Below, piece after piece: positions 1-7,659 of a stretch of DNA of 64,000 nucleotides (positions are counted from its first letter, which is position 1; each line of letters starts with the position of its first letter). Origin of the DNA: JAWOLE01 sp035263845 (GTDB lineage: Bacteria > Acidobacteriota > Thermoanaerobaculia > UBA5066 > Gp7-AA6); assembly GCA_035263845.1 (NCBI GenBank), contig DATFQY010000005.1, forward strand, positions 1 through 64,000. The letters run 5' to 3'. Made by a program: the position numbers and the translations under genes. A model generated the notes under the pieces. It was not told where the DNA came from. It made no database searches and saw only the letters and a program-made list of their open reading frames with translations.

Positions 1-1182
1 CGCTCCCGGGATCGTCGTGCGCGTGTAGAAGGGCGTCTGGACCTGCGAGGGCGTGCCGGTCAGCCGCGTCACGAGCGGGGCCGAGGTGCCGAGCAGGATC
101 ACGAAGCCGAGCGCGCAGAGCACCGCGATGCCCAGGATGAAGAGGACGCTTCGCGAGAGAAGCGGCGGCTCCTCTTCGCTCACGGTCGGGATCTGTTGCC
201 ACCGCCAGGCGAGCATCGCGACGGAGACGGCAATCGAGCCGAGGAGGATCCCGACGAGCCACCCGGTGATCCCCAGGTCCACGAAGGAGTGGACCGAGAA
301 ATCCGCCAGGATTCCCGAGCGCGTCAGAAAGGTCCCGTACAGGATCGTGGCGTAGGCGAAGCAGGCCAGGATCAGGTTGACCTTGCGGTGCCGCTTGCGC
401 GCCTTCTGGAGGAACATTCCGTGCACCAGGGCGACCGTGACGAGCCACGGGACGAGGCTCGTGTTCTCCACCGGGTCCCATCCCCAGTACCCGCCCCAGC
501 CCAGCGTCTTGTAGGCCCAGTAGCCGCCCATCAGCACCGCGGTGCCGAGCGAGAGGAACGTGAAGAGCGCCCAGGGAACAGCGCGGACGACCCATCCGTC
601 CCAGCGTTTCTTCCAGAGGGCCGCGATCGCGAAGGCGAAGGGGACCGAGAGCGAGGCGAAGCCGGAGAACATGACCGGCGGGTGGATGACCATCCAGGGA
701 TCCTGGAGGAGCGGGTTCAACCCGACGCCGTCCTGCGGCACCGGGGGCGGCAGGAGCTTGAAGGGGCTCTGCTTGCAGAGGATCCCGACGATGCCGATGA
801 AGGTCGCGATGTAGACGATCATGACCGGCGCTTCCTGCTCCTTGGCGGAGCGCCAGACGAAGAGGCCGATCAGCGCTCCCCAGAAACACCAGAGCAGGAA
901 GGAGCCCTCCTGTCCCGCCCAGAAGGTCGAGATCAGGAAGTGGAAGGGGAGCTCGCGGCTCGAGTACGCGTTGACGTAGGCGACGTCGAAGCGGTGCTGG
1001 AGGAGCAGGGTCATCAACACGCCGGCAGCCGCCACGATGCAGGTCGCGAAGGCCGCGTAGGCGGTCCGCGCGGCGGGGAGGGCCTCGGTCCTGCCGCGGT
1101 CGGCGCGGAGGTAGAAGTACATCGAGGCGAGCCCCGAGAAGAGCGCCCCCCACAGGGCTGCGACGCCGGGCCAGAAGTACAT
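1..1182 (-). CDS. ccmF: Cytochrome c heme lyase subunit CcmF, 3' end cut by window edge
   Basis: The first 394 residues of CcmF are present; the gene runs off the window start. CcmF is the membrane subunit of the System I heme lyase that joins heme from holo-CcmE to apocytochrome c on the outer face of the inner membrane. Reading from ATG at 1182 gives a string of membrane helices and, near residues 225-240, the tryptophan-rich WWD segment WGGYWGWDPVEN that marks the heme-handling family. The start fits: GGAAG lies about six bases upstream, and ccmE ends 15 bases before. It is the last visible gene of ccmD-ccmE-ccmF. Any ccmG/H/I would lie beyond the window, so their presence cannot be judged. 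The family assignment is secure; the C-terminus is unknown. Confidence 0.93.
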   Translation of the reverse strand, partial: MYFWPGVAALWGALFSGLASMYFYLRADRGRTEALPAARTAYAAFATCIVAAAGVLMTLLLQHRFDVAYVNAYSSRELPFHFLISTFWAGQEGSFLLWCFWGALIGLFVWRSAKEQEAPVMIVYIATFIGIVGILCKQSPFKLLPPPVPQDGVGLNPLLQDPWMVIHPPVMFSGFASLSVPFAFAIAALWKKRWDGWVVRAVPWALFTFLSLGTAVLMGGYWAYKTLGWGGYWGWDPVENTSLVPWLVTVALVHGMFLQKARKRHRKVNLILACFAYATILYGTFLTRSGILADFSVHSFVDLGITGWLVGILLGSIAVSVAMLAWRWQQIPTVSEEEPPLLSRSVLFILGIAVLCALGFVILLGTSAPLVTRLTGTPSQVQTPFYTRTTIPGA

Positions 1183-1197
1183 GGGCGCTTCCGGCCG

Positions 1198-1608
1198 CTA
1201 GCCGCGGGCCGCGGCCGGCTTGGCGGAGGAGTAGGATTTCTCGACTTCCGCCCCCTGGTACTTCGACGGGCACTTCACCAGCAGCTTCTCGGCCTCGATC
1301 CGCCCGTCCTTGTAGGAGCCGATGGCGACGATCGAGATGGCGTCCTTGAAGTTGCCGGGCTTGATGCCGCGGTAGCTCACGGGCAGGCGGTTCCCGGCGG
1401 TGTCGAGCAGGTCGAAGCGCAGCTCTTCCTTCGCCGTGTCGTACTGGTCGCTCGTCTTGTCCAGGCTTCCCATGACCTGGACGACGCCCCGGGACTTGCG
1501 GGCCTCGTCGAAGCTGACGTAGGGCGTCAGGGTCTTTTGGAAAGCGCTGACGCCCAGCGCCACGAAGACCAGGGCGAAGCCGCCGGCGACCCAGTATCCC
1601 TTTTTCAT
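1198..1608 (-). CDS. ccmE: Heme chaperone CcmE, CxxxY variant
   Basis: 136-residue periplasmic heme chaperone that carries heme from CcmABCD to the CcmF lyase. It has an N-terminal membrane anchor (residues 5-22) followed by the small beta-barrel OB-type domain. The classical protein binds heme covalently through the His of an HxxxY motif. Here the equivalent segment reads VKCPSKYQ, so Cys113 replaces the histidine and Tyr117 is kept (CxxxY). This form is known from some sulfate reducers and archaea, where heme binds through the cysteine, and it may imply an atypical Ccm machinery. The gene overlaps ccmD by four bases (ATGA) and is followed by ccmF. Family call is firm; heme attachment by Cys113 is inference. 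Confidence 0.92.
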   Translation of the reverse strand: MKKGYWVAGGFALVFVALGVSAFQKTLTPYVSFDEARKSRGVVQVMGSLDKTSDQYDTAKEELRFDLLDTAGNRLPVSYRGIKPGNFKDAISIVAIGSYKDGRIEAEKLLVKCPSKYQGAEVEKSYSSAKPAAARG

Positions 1609-1715
1609 CGTTCACGCTCCCGGGCTGCGATGCGGCGGTCGAGCCGCCAGAGATAGAAGAAGAGGCCTGCCCAGATCACCACGTTGACCGTCGCAAGAAA
1701 CGCCAGGCTGCTCAC
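1605..1715 (-). CDS. ccmD: Small heme exporter subunit CcmD
   Basis: A 36-residue single-span membrane protein too short for most gene finders. Translation from GTG at 1715 has a hydrophobic helix with AxxNVVIWAGLFFYL followed by a basic tail beginning RLDRR, the usual CcmD pattern (helix, W-x-G-x-F-x-Y, then LDRR). CcmD holds holo-CcmE in the CcmABC complex and helps release it. Its TGA overlaps the ccmE start (ATGA), which argues for translational coupling and for its being real. There is no strong ribosome site before the GTG. It lies 66 bases downstream of the ECF sigma gene on the same strand, so the sigma gene and ccmDEF may be co-transcribed. Confidence 0.8.
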   Translation of the reverse strand: MSSLAFLATVNVVIWAGLFFYLWRLDRRIAARERER

Positions 1716-1781
1716 GGTCGAAGTCTCTCTTGCCCTGCTTAGGAAATCAACATTCCGGGCCCGCACCTTGATGCAAATGAA

Positions 1782-2513
1782 TCAGCCCGAAGGAAATTCC
1801 CGGGGCGCGGCGGCCCGGATCCGGCGCATGACCGTCTCGACCATGCGGTCGCAACGCCGCCCGAGGAACGGGAAGGTCCCGGCGATGCCGCGCCCCGCGC
1901 GCGCCGTAAGGTCGCGTCGCAGGAGCGCCCGGGCCCTCGAGAGTCTCGTCTTGACGGCATCCTCCGTCAAGCCGAGCGCTTCCGCGGCCTCGGCGGTGTC
2001 GAGGCCCTCGACCTCTCGAAGCATGAAGACGATCCGGTAGGTCTCGGGCAGAGACTCGATGGCTTCCTCCAGGAGAACGCGAAGCTCCCGCCCCAGCGTC
2101 TCCTTTTCCGGAGTTGTCGAATCCGGATCGTTCCTGAGCAGCTCTTCTTTTCGGCTCGGATCCTCGTCGAGAGACATGAGTTTCCTTCCCCGCCTCGACC
2201 TGGCAAACGCCTCGTGGAGTGCGATCCGTGTCAACCACGTCGAAAAGCGCGCTCGTCCGGCGAACTGGCCCAGATGCTGGTAGGCGCGAACCCAGGCTTC
2301 CTGCGTGACGTCCTCCGCCTCGGCGTCGTTGGCGAGGACCGCCCGGGCGCAGCGATAGACCCGCTGGTCGTACCGGCGGATGAGTTTCGCGAAGAGCTCC
2401 GCGTCGCCGTCGCGAACGCGGCGCACGACCTCCTCGTCCGAAAGCTCCTCCACGGCAAGGATCTCACCCACGATCGCATTTCCGGTTTCCATCGGAACAG
2501 AGTGTCGCGCCAC
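1782..2513 (-). CDS. ECF-family RNA polymerase sigma factor
   Basis: About 243 residues with sigma region 2 (DQRVYRCARAVLANDAEAEDVTQEAW, roughly residues 48-78, quoted here only as its core DAEDVTQEAW-like segment) and region 4 (ESLPETYR...FMLREVEGLDTAEAAEALG...VKTRLSRAR, residues 150-190). These are typical of extracytoplasmic-function sigma factors that redirect RNA polymerase to a stress or redox regulon. A tail with GRRCDRMVETV resembles ECF groups that carry a short C-terminal extension. No anti-sigma gene is adjacent. The called start is GTG at 2513; ATG at 2492 is a possible alternative. Two back-to-back palindromes sit directly upstream (2515-2547). Divergent to it is a diheme cytochrome gene, and ccmDEF follows on the same strand, so a role in electron-transport gene control is plausible but unproven. 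Confidence 0.88.
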   Translation of the reverse strand: MARHSVPMETGNAIVGEILAVEELSDEEVVRRVRDGDAELFAKLIRRYDQRVYRCARAVLANDAEAEDVTQEAWVRAYQHLGQFAGRARFSTWLTRIALHEAFARSRRGRKLMSLDEDPSRKEELLRNDPDSTTPEKETLGRELRVLLEEAIESLPETYRIVFMLREVEGLDTAEAAEALGLTEDAVKTRLSRARALLRRDLTARAGRGIAGTFPFLGRRCDRMVETVMRRIRAAAPREFPSG

Positions 2514-2514
2514 G

Positions 2515-2547
2515 GAAAGGTGACGTCCTTTCTTAACGCCCCGTTAA
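2515..2547. promoter_or_regulatory. Back-to-back palindromes upstream of the ECF sigma gene
   Basis: Two perfect inverted repeats abut each other. GAAAGG-TGACGT-CCTTTC occupies 2515-2532 and TTAACG-CCC-CGTTAA occupies 2533-2547. A third palindrome with the same half-site, CCGTTAACGG, lies at 2620-2629 in the same divergent intergenic region. The first pair touches the sigma gene start, where a bound repressor would block transcription or translation. No regulator can be named from sequence alone. Confidence 0.45.
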
Positions 2548-2743
2548 CCGCGTCACCCAATCGCCTCCTCGGACTCCGTTCGAGTGGAGGTCATCCGATG
2601 AAGCGCTTTCCCCGGGAAGCCGTTAACGGGCCTTTAAGCCGTCGAGAGGCACGGCAGGGTTCCTGCTTTCACGAGCCACTGTCGGTAGCGGACTTCGCCG
2701 GCCGCTCGGTTGTCGCGGCGGCTCAAACTTGGAGGTTTCCGTC

Positions 2744-4114
2744 ATGCCCAGAGTATCGATAAAGGGATTCGTGTTGTCTCTGGCGGTCGTCGCGATCTTC
2801 GTCGTCGGGACCGGCGCGACGCGCCCGCCGGCCCGAGTGGTCGATCGCAGGCCGGTACATGGGTTCGACGGCGCCATTTCGGCCAGTGCCGCCGCCATGA
2901 TCGACGAGGGACGTCAGACCTTCCGATTCGACACATTCGGAGACGAGGCCTTCTGGGGCGACACTCTCAAGCTCCACCAGGCGATCGCGGGCGCGGCCAA
3001 CGGGGGAGTCGGTGATGGGGTGAGCCCGAAGACCGCGCTGGCTGTCGGGCTCAAGGTGGACGTGGATGCGTTGCCGGCCTCACTCCAGAGCGACCTGCAG
3101 GGCGGCCGTGTCAACCTCGACGATCCGGCGACGACTCTCGCCCTGCTGAAGTTGAACTCGGTCGTCGGCCTGACCGGCTTCTTTGCCAGCAACGGGAGCC
3201 TCCAGTCGGTCGGCATTCAGTGCGCAGTCTGCCACTCGACGGTGGACGACTCCTTCGAGCCGGGGATCGGCCATCGCCTCGACGGCTGGGCCAACCGCGA
3301 CTTGAACGTCGGCGCGATCGTCAGTCTGTCTCCGGATCTCTCCGCGGTGGACGCGCTCCTGGGCGTCTCCGACGCGACGACCCGGAAGGTGCTCGCGAGC
3401 TGGGGGCCCGGAAAGTTCGACGCGGAGCTGTTCCTGGATGGCCAGGGGTTTCGTCCGGACGGCGGCTCGGCGGCGACGCTCATCCCGCCCGCTTTCGGGC
3501 TGGCAGGCGTGAACCTCCACACTTGGACGGGATGGGGATCGGTTCCCCACTGGAACGCCTTCGTCGCGAACCTGGAGATGCACGGAGTCGGGCGTTTCTG
3601 GGACCCGCGCCTGAATGACGCCACGCAGTTCCCGATCGCCGCGAAGAACGGGTTCGGGAACCTGAATCCCACGCTGTCGCCGGACGATGACCGGATCACC
3701 GGAAAGCTCGCCGCGCTCCAGTTCTACCAGCTCGCGATTCCGGCTCCACAGCCTCCCGACGGGAGCTTCAACGCCGGACAGGCGAAGCAGGGCGACAAGC
3801 TCTTCTCGGGCAAGGCGAAGTGCAACTCCTGCCACGTCGAGCCGCTTTGGACCGAGCCCGGGTGGAACATGCACACGGCGGCCGAGATCGGGATCGACGA
3901 TTTCCAGGCGAACCGCGCGCCGGACCGGCATTACCGGACCTCGCCGCTGGGCGGCCTCTGGACGCACACGAAGGGCGGCTTCTATCACGACGGTCGGTTC
4001 GCGACGCTGCTGGATGTCGTCAACCATTACGACACGGTCTTCAACCTCGGCCTGACCGCGGAAGAGAAGAACCAGCTCATCGAGTACCTGAAGTCGCTGC
4101 CGTCCCCGGAGTGA
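2744..4114 (+). CDS. Exported diheme c-type cytochrome
   Basis: A 456-residue exported protein with an N-terminal signal peptide (about residues 1-26, hydrophobic core FVLSLAVVAIFVV) and two c-heme motifs, C160AVCH and C360NSCH. The second motif is followed by a C-terminal cytochrome domain with GLWTHTKGGFYHDGRF, a pattern seen in the MauG/diheme peroxidase and related di-heme oxidoreductase families. The substrate cannot be named. The start is ATG 2744 because GGAGG lies eight bases upstream; a TTG at 2729 is in frame but lacks that support. The gene is divergent from an ECF sigma gene and lies between the two halves of the ccm locus that would install its hemes. A small exported helical protein follows. 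Confidence 0.8.
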   Translation: MPRVSIKGFVLSLAVVAIFVVGTGATRPPARVVDRRPVHGFDGAISASAAAMIDEGRQTFRFDTFGDEAFWGDTLKLHQAIAGAANGGVGDGVSPKTALAVGLKVDVDALPASLQSDLQGGRVNLDDPATTLALLKLNSVVGLTGFFASNGSLQSVGIQCAVCHSTVDDSFEPGIGHRLDGWANRDLNVGAIVSLSPDLSAVDALLGVSDATTRKVLASWGPGKFDAELFLDGQGFRPDGGSAATLIPPAFGLAGVNLHTWTGWGSVPHWNAFVANLEMHGVGRFWDPRLNDATQFPIAAKNGFGNLNPTLSPDDDRITGKLAALQFYQLAIPAPQPPDGSFNAGQAKQGDKLFSGKAKCNSCHVEPLWTEPGWNMHTAAEIGIDDFQANRAPDRHYRTSPLGGLWTHTKGGFYHDGRFATLLDVVNHYDTVFNLGLTAEEKNQLIEYLKSLPSPE

Positions 4115-4198
4115 CAGGTCTTTTGAGCATGGTTCTTGCGTCAGATTGTGGCGGAGTGGCTTGAGTCGCGCGCCTTTTCGAGACTGGAGGGGAACTTT

Positions 4199-4819
4199 AT
4201 GCGACGCCGAATTCTTCGATTCGCACTGATGCTATCTCTCGCGCTGGGCCTGGCGCCGAGCCTAGTCCCCGCCGCGTCCTCGCCGAAAGGGGAGTCTCTC
4301 AAGCTTGCAATGCGCAAGCTCTGGGAGGACCACATCACGTGGACCCGCATCTTCATCATCAGCGCGCTGGGCGATCTCCCGGACAAGGCCGCGGCGACCG
4401 ATCGGCTTCTGCGCAACCAGACCGACATCGGAGACGCGATCAAGCCGTTCTACGGCGATGGCGCGGGCACGAAGCTGACCGGGCTGCTCCGGGACCACAT
4501 CCTGATCGCCGCCGACATCGTCACGGCCGCAAAGGCGGGCGACAGCGACAAGTTGAACGCTTCCAAGACGAAGTGGACGGCCAACGCCGACGACATCGCG
4601 GGCTTCCTTTCCTCAGCCAACCCGAAGAACTGGCCGGCCGCCGACATGAAGGCGATGATGCACGACCACCTCGCGGCGACGACCGCGGAGCTGGAGGCGC
4701 GGCTGAACAAGGACTGGGCCGGCGACGTCAAGGCTTACGACCGGGTCCACGACCAGATCCTGATGATGTCCGACGCGTTGAGCGACGGCATCATCAAGCA
4801 GTTCCCCGCTAAGTTCTGA
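4199..4819 (+). CDS. Conserved exported helical protein of unknown function
   Basis: 206 residues with a clear signal peptide (MRRRILRF followed by a hydrophobic stretch ending near APSLVPAAS). The mature part is predicted to be all helical, with motifs LWEDHITWTR, LLRNQTDIGDAIKPFYG, LLRDHILIAADI and MMHDHLAAT. Several His and Asp residues recur at helix-like spacing (WEDH, LRDH, MHDHL, VHDQ), which could hold metal, but this is not established. Similar proteins occur in Bacillus and other bacteria under unreliable names; the true function is unknown to me. The start is ATG 4199 with GGAGGGG just upstream, not the upstream in-frame codons. It follows the diheme cytochrome by 84 bases and its end overlaps the convergent sthA by 11 bases. 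Confidence 0.7.
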   Translation: MRRRILRFALMLSLALGLAPSLVPAASSPKGESLKLAMRKLWEDHITWTRIFIISALGDLPDKAAATDRLLRNQTDIGDAIKPFYGDGAGTKLTGLLRDHILIAADIVTAAKAGDSDKLNASKTKWTANADDIAGFLSSANPKNWPAADMKAMMHDHLAATTAELEARLNKDWAGDVKAYDRVHDQILMMSDALSDGIIKQFPAKF

Positions 4820-6248
4820 CGGGGGGCGGAGACGGCGGGGAGCGCCTCGCGAGGCGCTGGAGGCCGTCGTAGGCCGCGTACTTGAAGCTCTCCGCAAGGG
4901 TGGGGAAGTTGAAGACGGCGTCGATGAAGACGTCGATGGTGCCCCCGGAAGACAGCACGAGCATCGGGACGTGGATCAGCTCCGTGGCTTCCTCGCCCAG
5001 GATGTGCGCGGCCAGCAGCTTCCTGGTCGCGGGGTCGAAGAGGAGCTTGATGAAGCCGTCGCGGTCGCCGACGATCTGGCCGCGCGGGTTGTTCTCGAAG
5101 CGCGCCTTCCCCGTCTCGTAGAGAATGCCCTTCTCCCGCAGGTCCTGCTCGGCCGGCCCGATCGAGGAGACCTCGGGGATGGAGTAGATCCCGTAGGGCT
5201 GGAAGGGCGAGACCGCGCTCTTGAAGGCGATCTCGAAGGCGTGGCACATCGCGACCCGGGCCTGTTCCATCGAGGTGGCCGTGAGCGCGGGAAAGCCGAT
5301 CACGTCCCCGGCCGCGTAGAGGTGCGGCAGGCTCGTCTGGAAGTGCTCGTTGACCAGGATGTGGCCGCGCTCGGTCAGCTGGACGCCGATCGCCTCCAGG
5401 TTCATTCCCTTCGTGTTGCCCCGGCGCCCGGTCGAGAAGAGCACCTTGTCGGCGCGGAGCTTCCGACCCGACTTCAGGCGCAGCGACAGCGCGTTGGTCC
5501 GGCGTTCCGGCAGCCGCTCGAGCGACTCGACGGCGTCGCCGAAGAGGATCTCGGCGCCCATGTGCTCGAGCGAGCGGCGGATCGTGTCGGAGAGCTCCTC
5601 GTCCACTCCGGCCAGGATCCGGTCCCGGCCTTCGAGCAGGGTGATGCGGGTGCCGAGGGCCGCGAAGATGCAGGCGTACTCCGTGCCGATGACGCCGCCC
5701 CCGACGACCGTCATGGTGCGGGGGACCCGGTCGAGGTCGAGGATCCGGTCGCTGTCCACGACGTCCTGGTCCTCGATCTCAATGCCGCGCGGCGGCATCG
5801 GCGAGGAGCCCGTGGCGACGAGGAAGCGGTCCGCGGTCAGCAGGCGCTCCCCGCGGCCGTCCGGCAGGGCGACGGCGATCGTCCTCGGATCCACGAAGCG
5901 GGCAGCCCCACGGACGAGCTCGATCGAGTGCCGGTCGAGGTTCCGCGTGATCTGGCTGGTCTGCTCGGAGATCACGTCTCGGAGGCGGTGGACGAGCTGG
6001 CGAAGGCTCTTCTTGCGGTCGAGGCGGACGCTCATCCCGTAGAGCTCCCGCCGGCGAAACCCCGTCAGGTAGAGGGCGGTCTCCCGGAGCGTCTTGGAGG
6101 GAAGGGTCCCGGTGTGCACCGACGCTCCTCCGACCTCGGGTGCTCTCTCGACGATGGCGACCTTCTTGCCGAAGTAGGCGGTCTGGGCCGCGCCCTTCTC
6201 GCCGGCGGGGCCGGAGCCGACGACGACGAGGTCGAACCGGTCGGTCAC
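4809..6248 (-). CDS. sthA: Soluble pyridine nucleotide transhydrogenase
   Basis: A 479-residue flavoprotein of the pyridine nucleotide-disulfide reductase superfamily, matching SthA (E. coli 466 residues), which moves hydride between NADPH and NAD+. The FAD site GSGPAGE is near residues 11-17, the NAD(P) site is GGGVIGTEYA, and the C-terminal dimerisation domain is intact. The usual redox-active disulfide is absent: the segment reads GGASVHTGTLPSK, with neither cysteine, which fits a transhydrogenase rather than a disulfide reductase. The start is GTG 6248, overlapping the ccmC stop as GTGA, so translation is probably coupled. Open reading in this frame continues far upstream through ccmC, but that part is a shadow. 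Its place as the last gene of ccmABC is unusual. Confidence 0.9.
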   Translation of the reverse strand: MTDRFDLVVVGSGPAGEKGAAQTAYFGKKVAIVERAPEVGGASVHTGTLPSKTLRETALYLTGFRRRELYGMSVRLDRKKSLRQLVHRLRDVISEQTSQITRNLDRHSIELVRGAARFVDPRTIAVALPDGRGERLLTADRFLVATGSSPMPPRGIEIEDQDVVDSDRILDLDRVPRTMTVVGGGVIGTEYACIFAALGTRITLLEGRDRILAGVDEELSDTIRRSLEHMGAEILFGDAVESLERLPERRTNALSLRLKSGRKLRADKVLFSTGRRGNTKGMNLEAIGVQLTERGHILVNEHFQTSLPHLYAAGDVIGFPALTATSMEQARVAMCHAFEIAFKSAVSPFQPYGIYSIPEVSSIGPAEQDLREKGILYETGKARFENNPRGQIVGDRDGFIKLLFDPATRKLLAAHILGEEATELIHVPMLVLSSGGTIDVFIDAVFNFPTLAESFKYAAYDGLQRLARRSPPSPPPVRT

Positions 6249-6904
6249 CTCCGGGCGGCGGCTGCGGCGCGCTCCAGCCGCGCGGAGCGGGACTCCAGGG
6301 ACAGCATCCAGAAGAAGACGGCCGTGAACCCGATCAACGCCCCGAAGAAGACGGCCTTGGTCGGAGCGTCCATGAGGATCTTGCCCTGCGAGTTGATCAC
6401 GGTCTGGGGATGGAGCGAGGAGGTGATGCGCGGCGCCACGAAGAAGAGAAACGGCATCAGGACCGCGGAGAAGAGAGCGTACGCGGCCGACATCTTCGCG
6501 CGCCGCTCGGGGTCCTCGACGGCGGCCCGGAGAAACAGGTATGCCGCGTACAGGAAGATCAGGAGGAGGAAGGAGGACTCCCGCGGGTCCCAGTTCCAGT
6601 AGGAGCCCCACATGACCTTGGCGAAGAGCGACCCGGTGACGAGCGCGAGGACGGCGAAGAGAAGGCCGATCCGCACCGCCGCCGCGGCCACGTCGTCGTG
6701 CCTCGGGTTGCGCGTCGCCAGGTACGCGATCGAGTAGCCCGCGGCGACGAGGAACGCGAGCGCTCCGGTCCACGCGCAGGGAACGTGGAAGAACACGATC
6801 CGCGAGGACTCCCCGATGAATCCCTGCGCCGGCGCGGGCCAGAGGAACGCCCCGGCGATCACCGCCGCCATGTAGGGAAGCAGGAGGAACTTCAGGATCT
6901 TCAT
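6245..6904 (-). CDS. ccmC: Heme export/handling protein CcmC
   Basis: 219 residues with six predicted membrane helices and the tryptophan-rich motif WGSYWNWDPRES, diagnostic of CcmC in the heme-handling WWD family. CcmC presents heme on the periplasmic side and is required for its covalent attachment to CcmE. Conserved histidines that could ligate heme lie in VFFHVPCAW and SSLHPQTV. The order ccmA, ccmB, ccmC is conventional. It begins seven bases after ccmB and overlaps sthA by four bases at its end. Confidence 0.93.
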   Translation of the reverse strand: MKILKFLLLPYMAAVIAGAFLWPAPAQGFIGESSRIVFFHVPCAWTGALAFLVAAGYSIAYLATRNPRHDDVAAAAVRIGLLFAVLALVTGSLFAKVMWGSYWNWDPRESSFLLLIFLYAAYLFLRAAVEDPERRAKMSAAYALFSAVLMPFLFFVAPRITSSLHPQTVINSQGKILMDAPTKAVFFGALIGFTAVFFWMLSLESRSARLERAAAAARR

Positions 6905-6911
6905 CCGCCTC

Positions 6912-7631
6912 CTAATCTTCCCACGCCGCCGACGCCAGGAGATAGGCGGCGCAGGTCGCGGCGCCGTCGTAAGCGACGATGACCCGGATGGGCGTCGAAG
7001 CCATCTCGCCTCCCGCGGCCGCGATCGTCGCGGTGATCGCCGAGAGAAGGAGCGGCAAGAGCAGGGGAAAGGAGATCACGACGAAGAGGACGTTCTTCTG
7101 CGAGGCCTTCGCGACGAGGGCCGCCAGGAACGTCGAGACCACCGAGAGGCCGTAGCCCCCGAGGACCATCACGACCACGAGCGCGCCGGCCGAGCCCATC
7201 CGCCACTCCAGGAGGATCGCGAAGGCCGGCACGGTGACGGCGGTGATCGCCAGGAAGAGGACGTAATTGAAGAGCGTCTTGCCCGCCAGGGTCAGCGAGG
7301 AGGAGACGACTTTGCGCAGCGCGTAGGCGGTCCCCGTCTCCTCCTCGCGCACGAAGGCGCGGGGGAGCCCCGTCGCGGCGCAGAAGAACAAGATGATCCA
7401 GAGCAGCGCCGAGCAGACCCGGTCGCGCGCCTCGGCGGGAAGGCCGAAGGGCCCGACGGCGAACGAGACCAGCGTCACCGCCGTCGCCGCGAAGAAGAAG
7501 AGGGACGCCGCCGCGATCCGGCGCCGGAGCTCCTGGGCCGCGTCCTTGGCGCAGACGGCCCAGGCGCGCCGGAGCGGGCCCCAGCCGGAAGACGGAAGAG
7601 GTGAGACGGAAGAGGAAACGGAGGCTGCCAT
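6912..7631 (-). CDS. ccmB: Heme exporter membrane subunit CcmB
   Basis: 239 residues, six predicted membrane spans, the usual CcmB size. The conserved N-terminal segment after helix 1 (GLPRAFVREEETGTAYAL) and the later SFPLLLPLLLS helix fit the family. With CcmA it forms the ABC-type complex that powers release of holo-CcmE. The first 18 residues (MAASVSSSVSPLPSSG) are low complexity and are encoded by an imperfect repeat in the DNA (7591-7615), so the true N-terminus may have been extended by repeat growth. It starts four bases after the ccmA stop. Confidence 0.88.
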   Translation of the reverse strand: MAASVSSSVSPLPSSGWGPLRRAWAVCAKDAAQELRRRIAAASLFFFAATAVTLVSFAVGPFGLPAEARDRVCSALLWIILFFCAATGLPRAFVREEETGTAYALRKVVSSSLTLAGKTLFNYVLFLAITAVTVPAFAILLEWRMGSAGALVVVMVLGGYGLSVVSTFLAALVAKASQKNVLFVVISFPLLLPLLLSAITATIAAAGGEMASTPIRVIVAYDGAATCAAYLLASAAWED

Positions 7632-7659
7632 CGTCTACCGTCTAACGTCTGCCGTCTCA
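7591..7659. repeat. Heptad tandem repeat array at the ccmA-ccmB junction
   Basis: Four consecutive seven-base units occupy 7632-7659 on the plus strand: CGTCTAC, CGTCTAA, CGTCTGC, CGTCTCA. Read on the coding strand each is NNAGACG. The TAG stop of ccmA (7637-7635) is the TAG of one unit, and the array encodes the last residues of CcmA. Next to it, inside the start of ccmB, GACGGAAGAGG occurs twice (7591-7601 and 7605-7615). Similar heptads recur at 29330-29406 and 35952-35979. Confidence 0.8.

Noticed and set aside
196..1656. A 486-codon plus-strand frame opposite ccmF and ccmE
   Set aside because: The opposite strand encodes clear CcmF and CcmE with diagnostic motifs; the plus frame is charged low-complexity sequence.
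2598..2762. A 55-codon plus-strand ORF with GGAGG seven bases before its ATG, upstream of the diheme cytochrome
   Set aside because: No recognisable motif, overlaps the true start of the cytochrome gene and its ribosome site, and composition looks non-coding; a regulatory leader peptide remains only a remote possibility.
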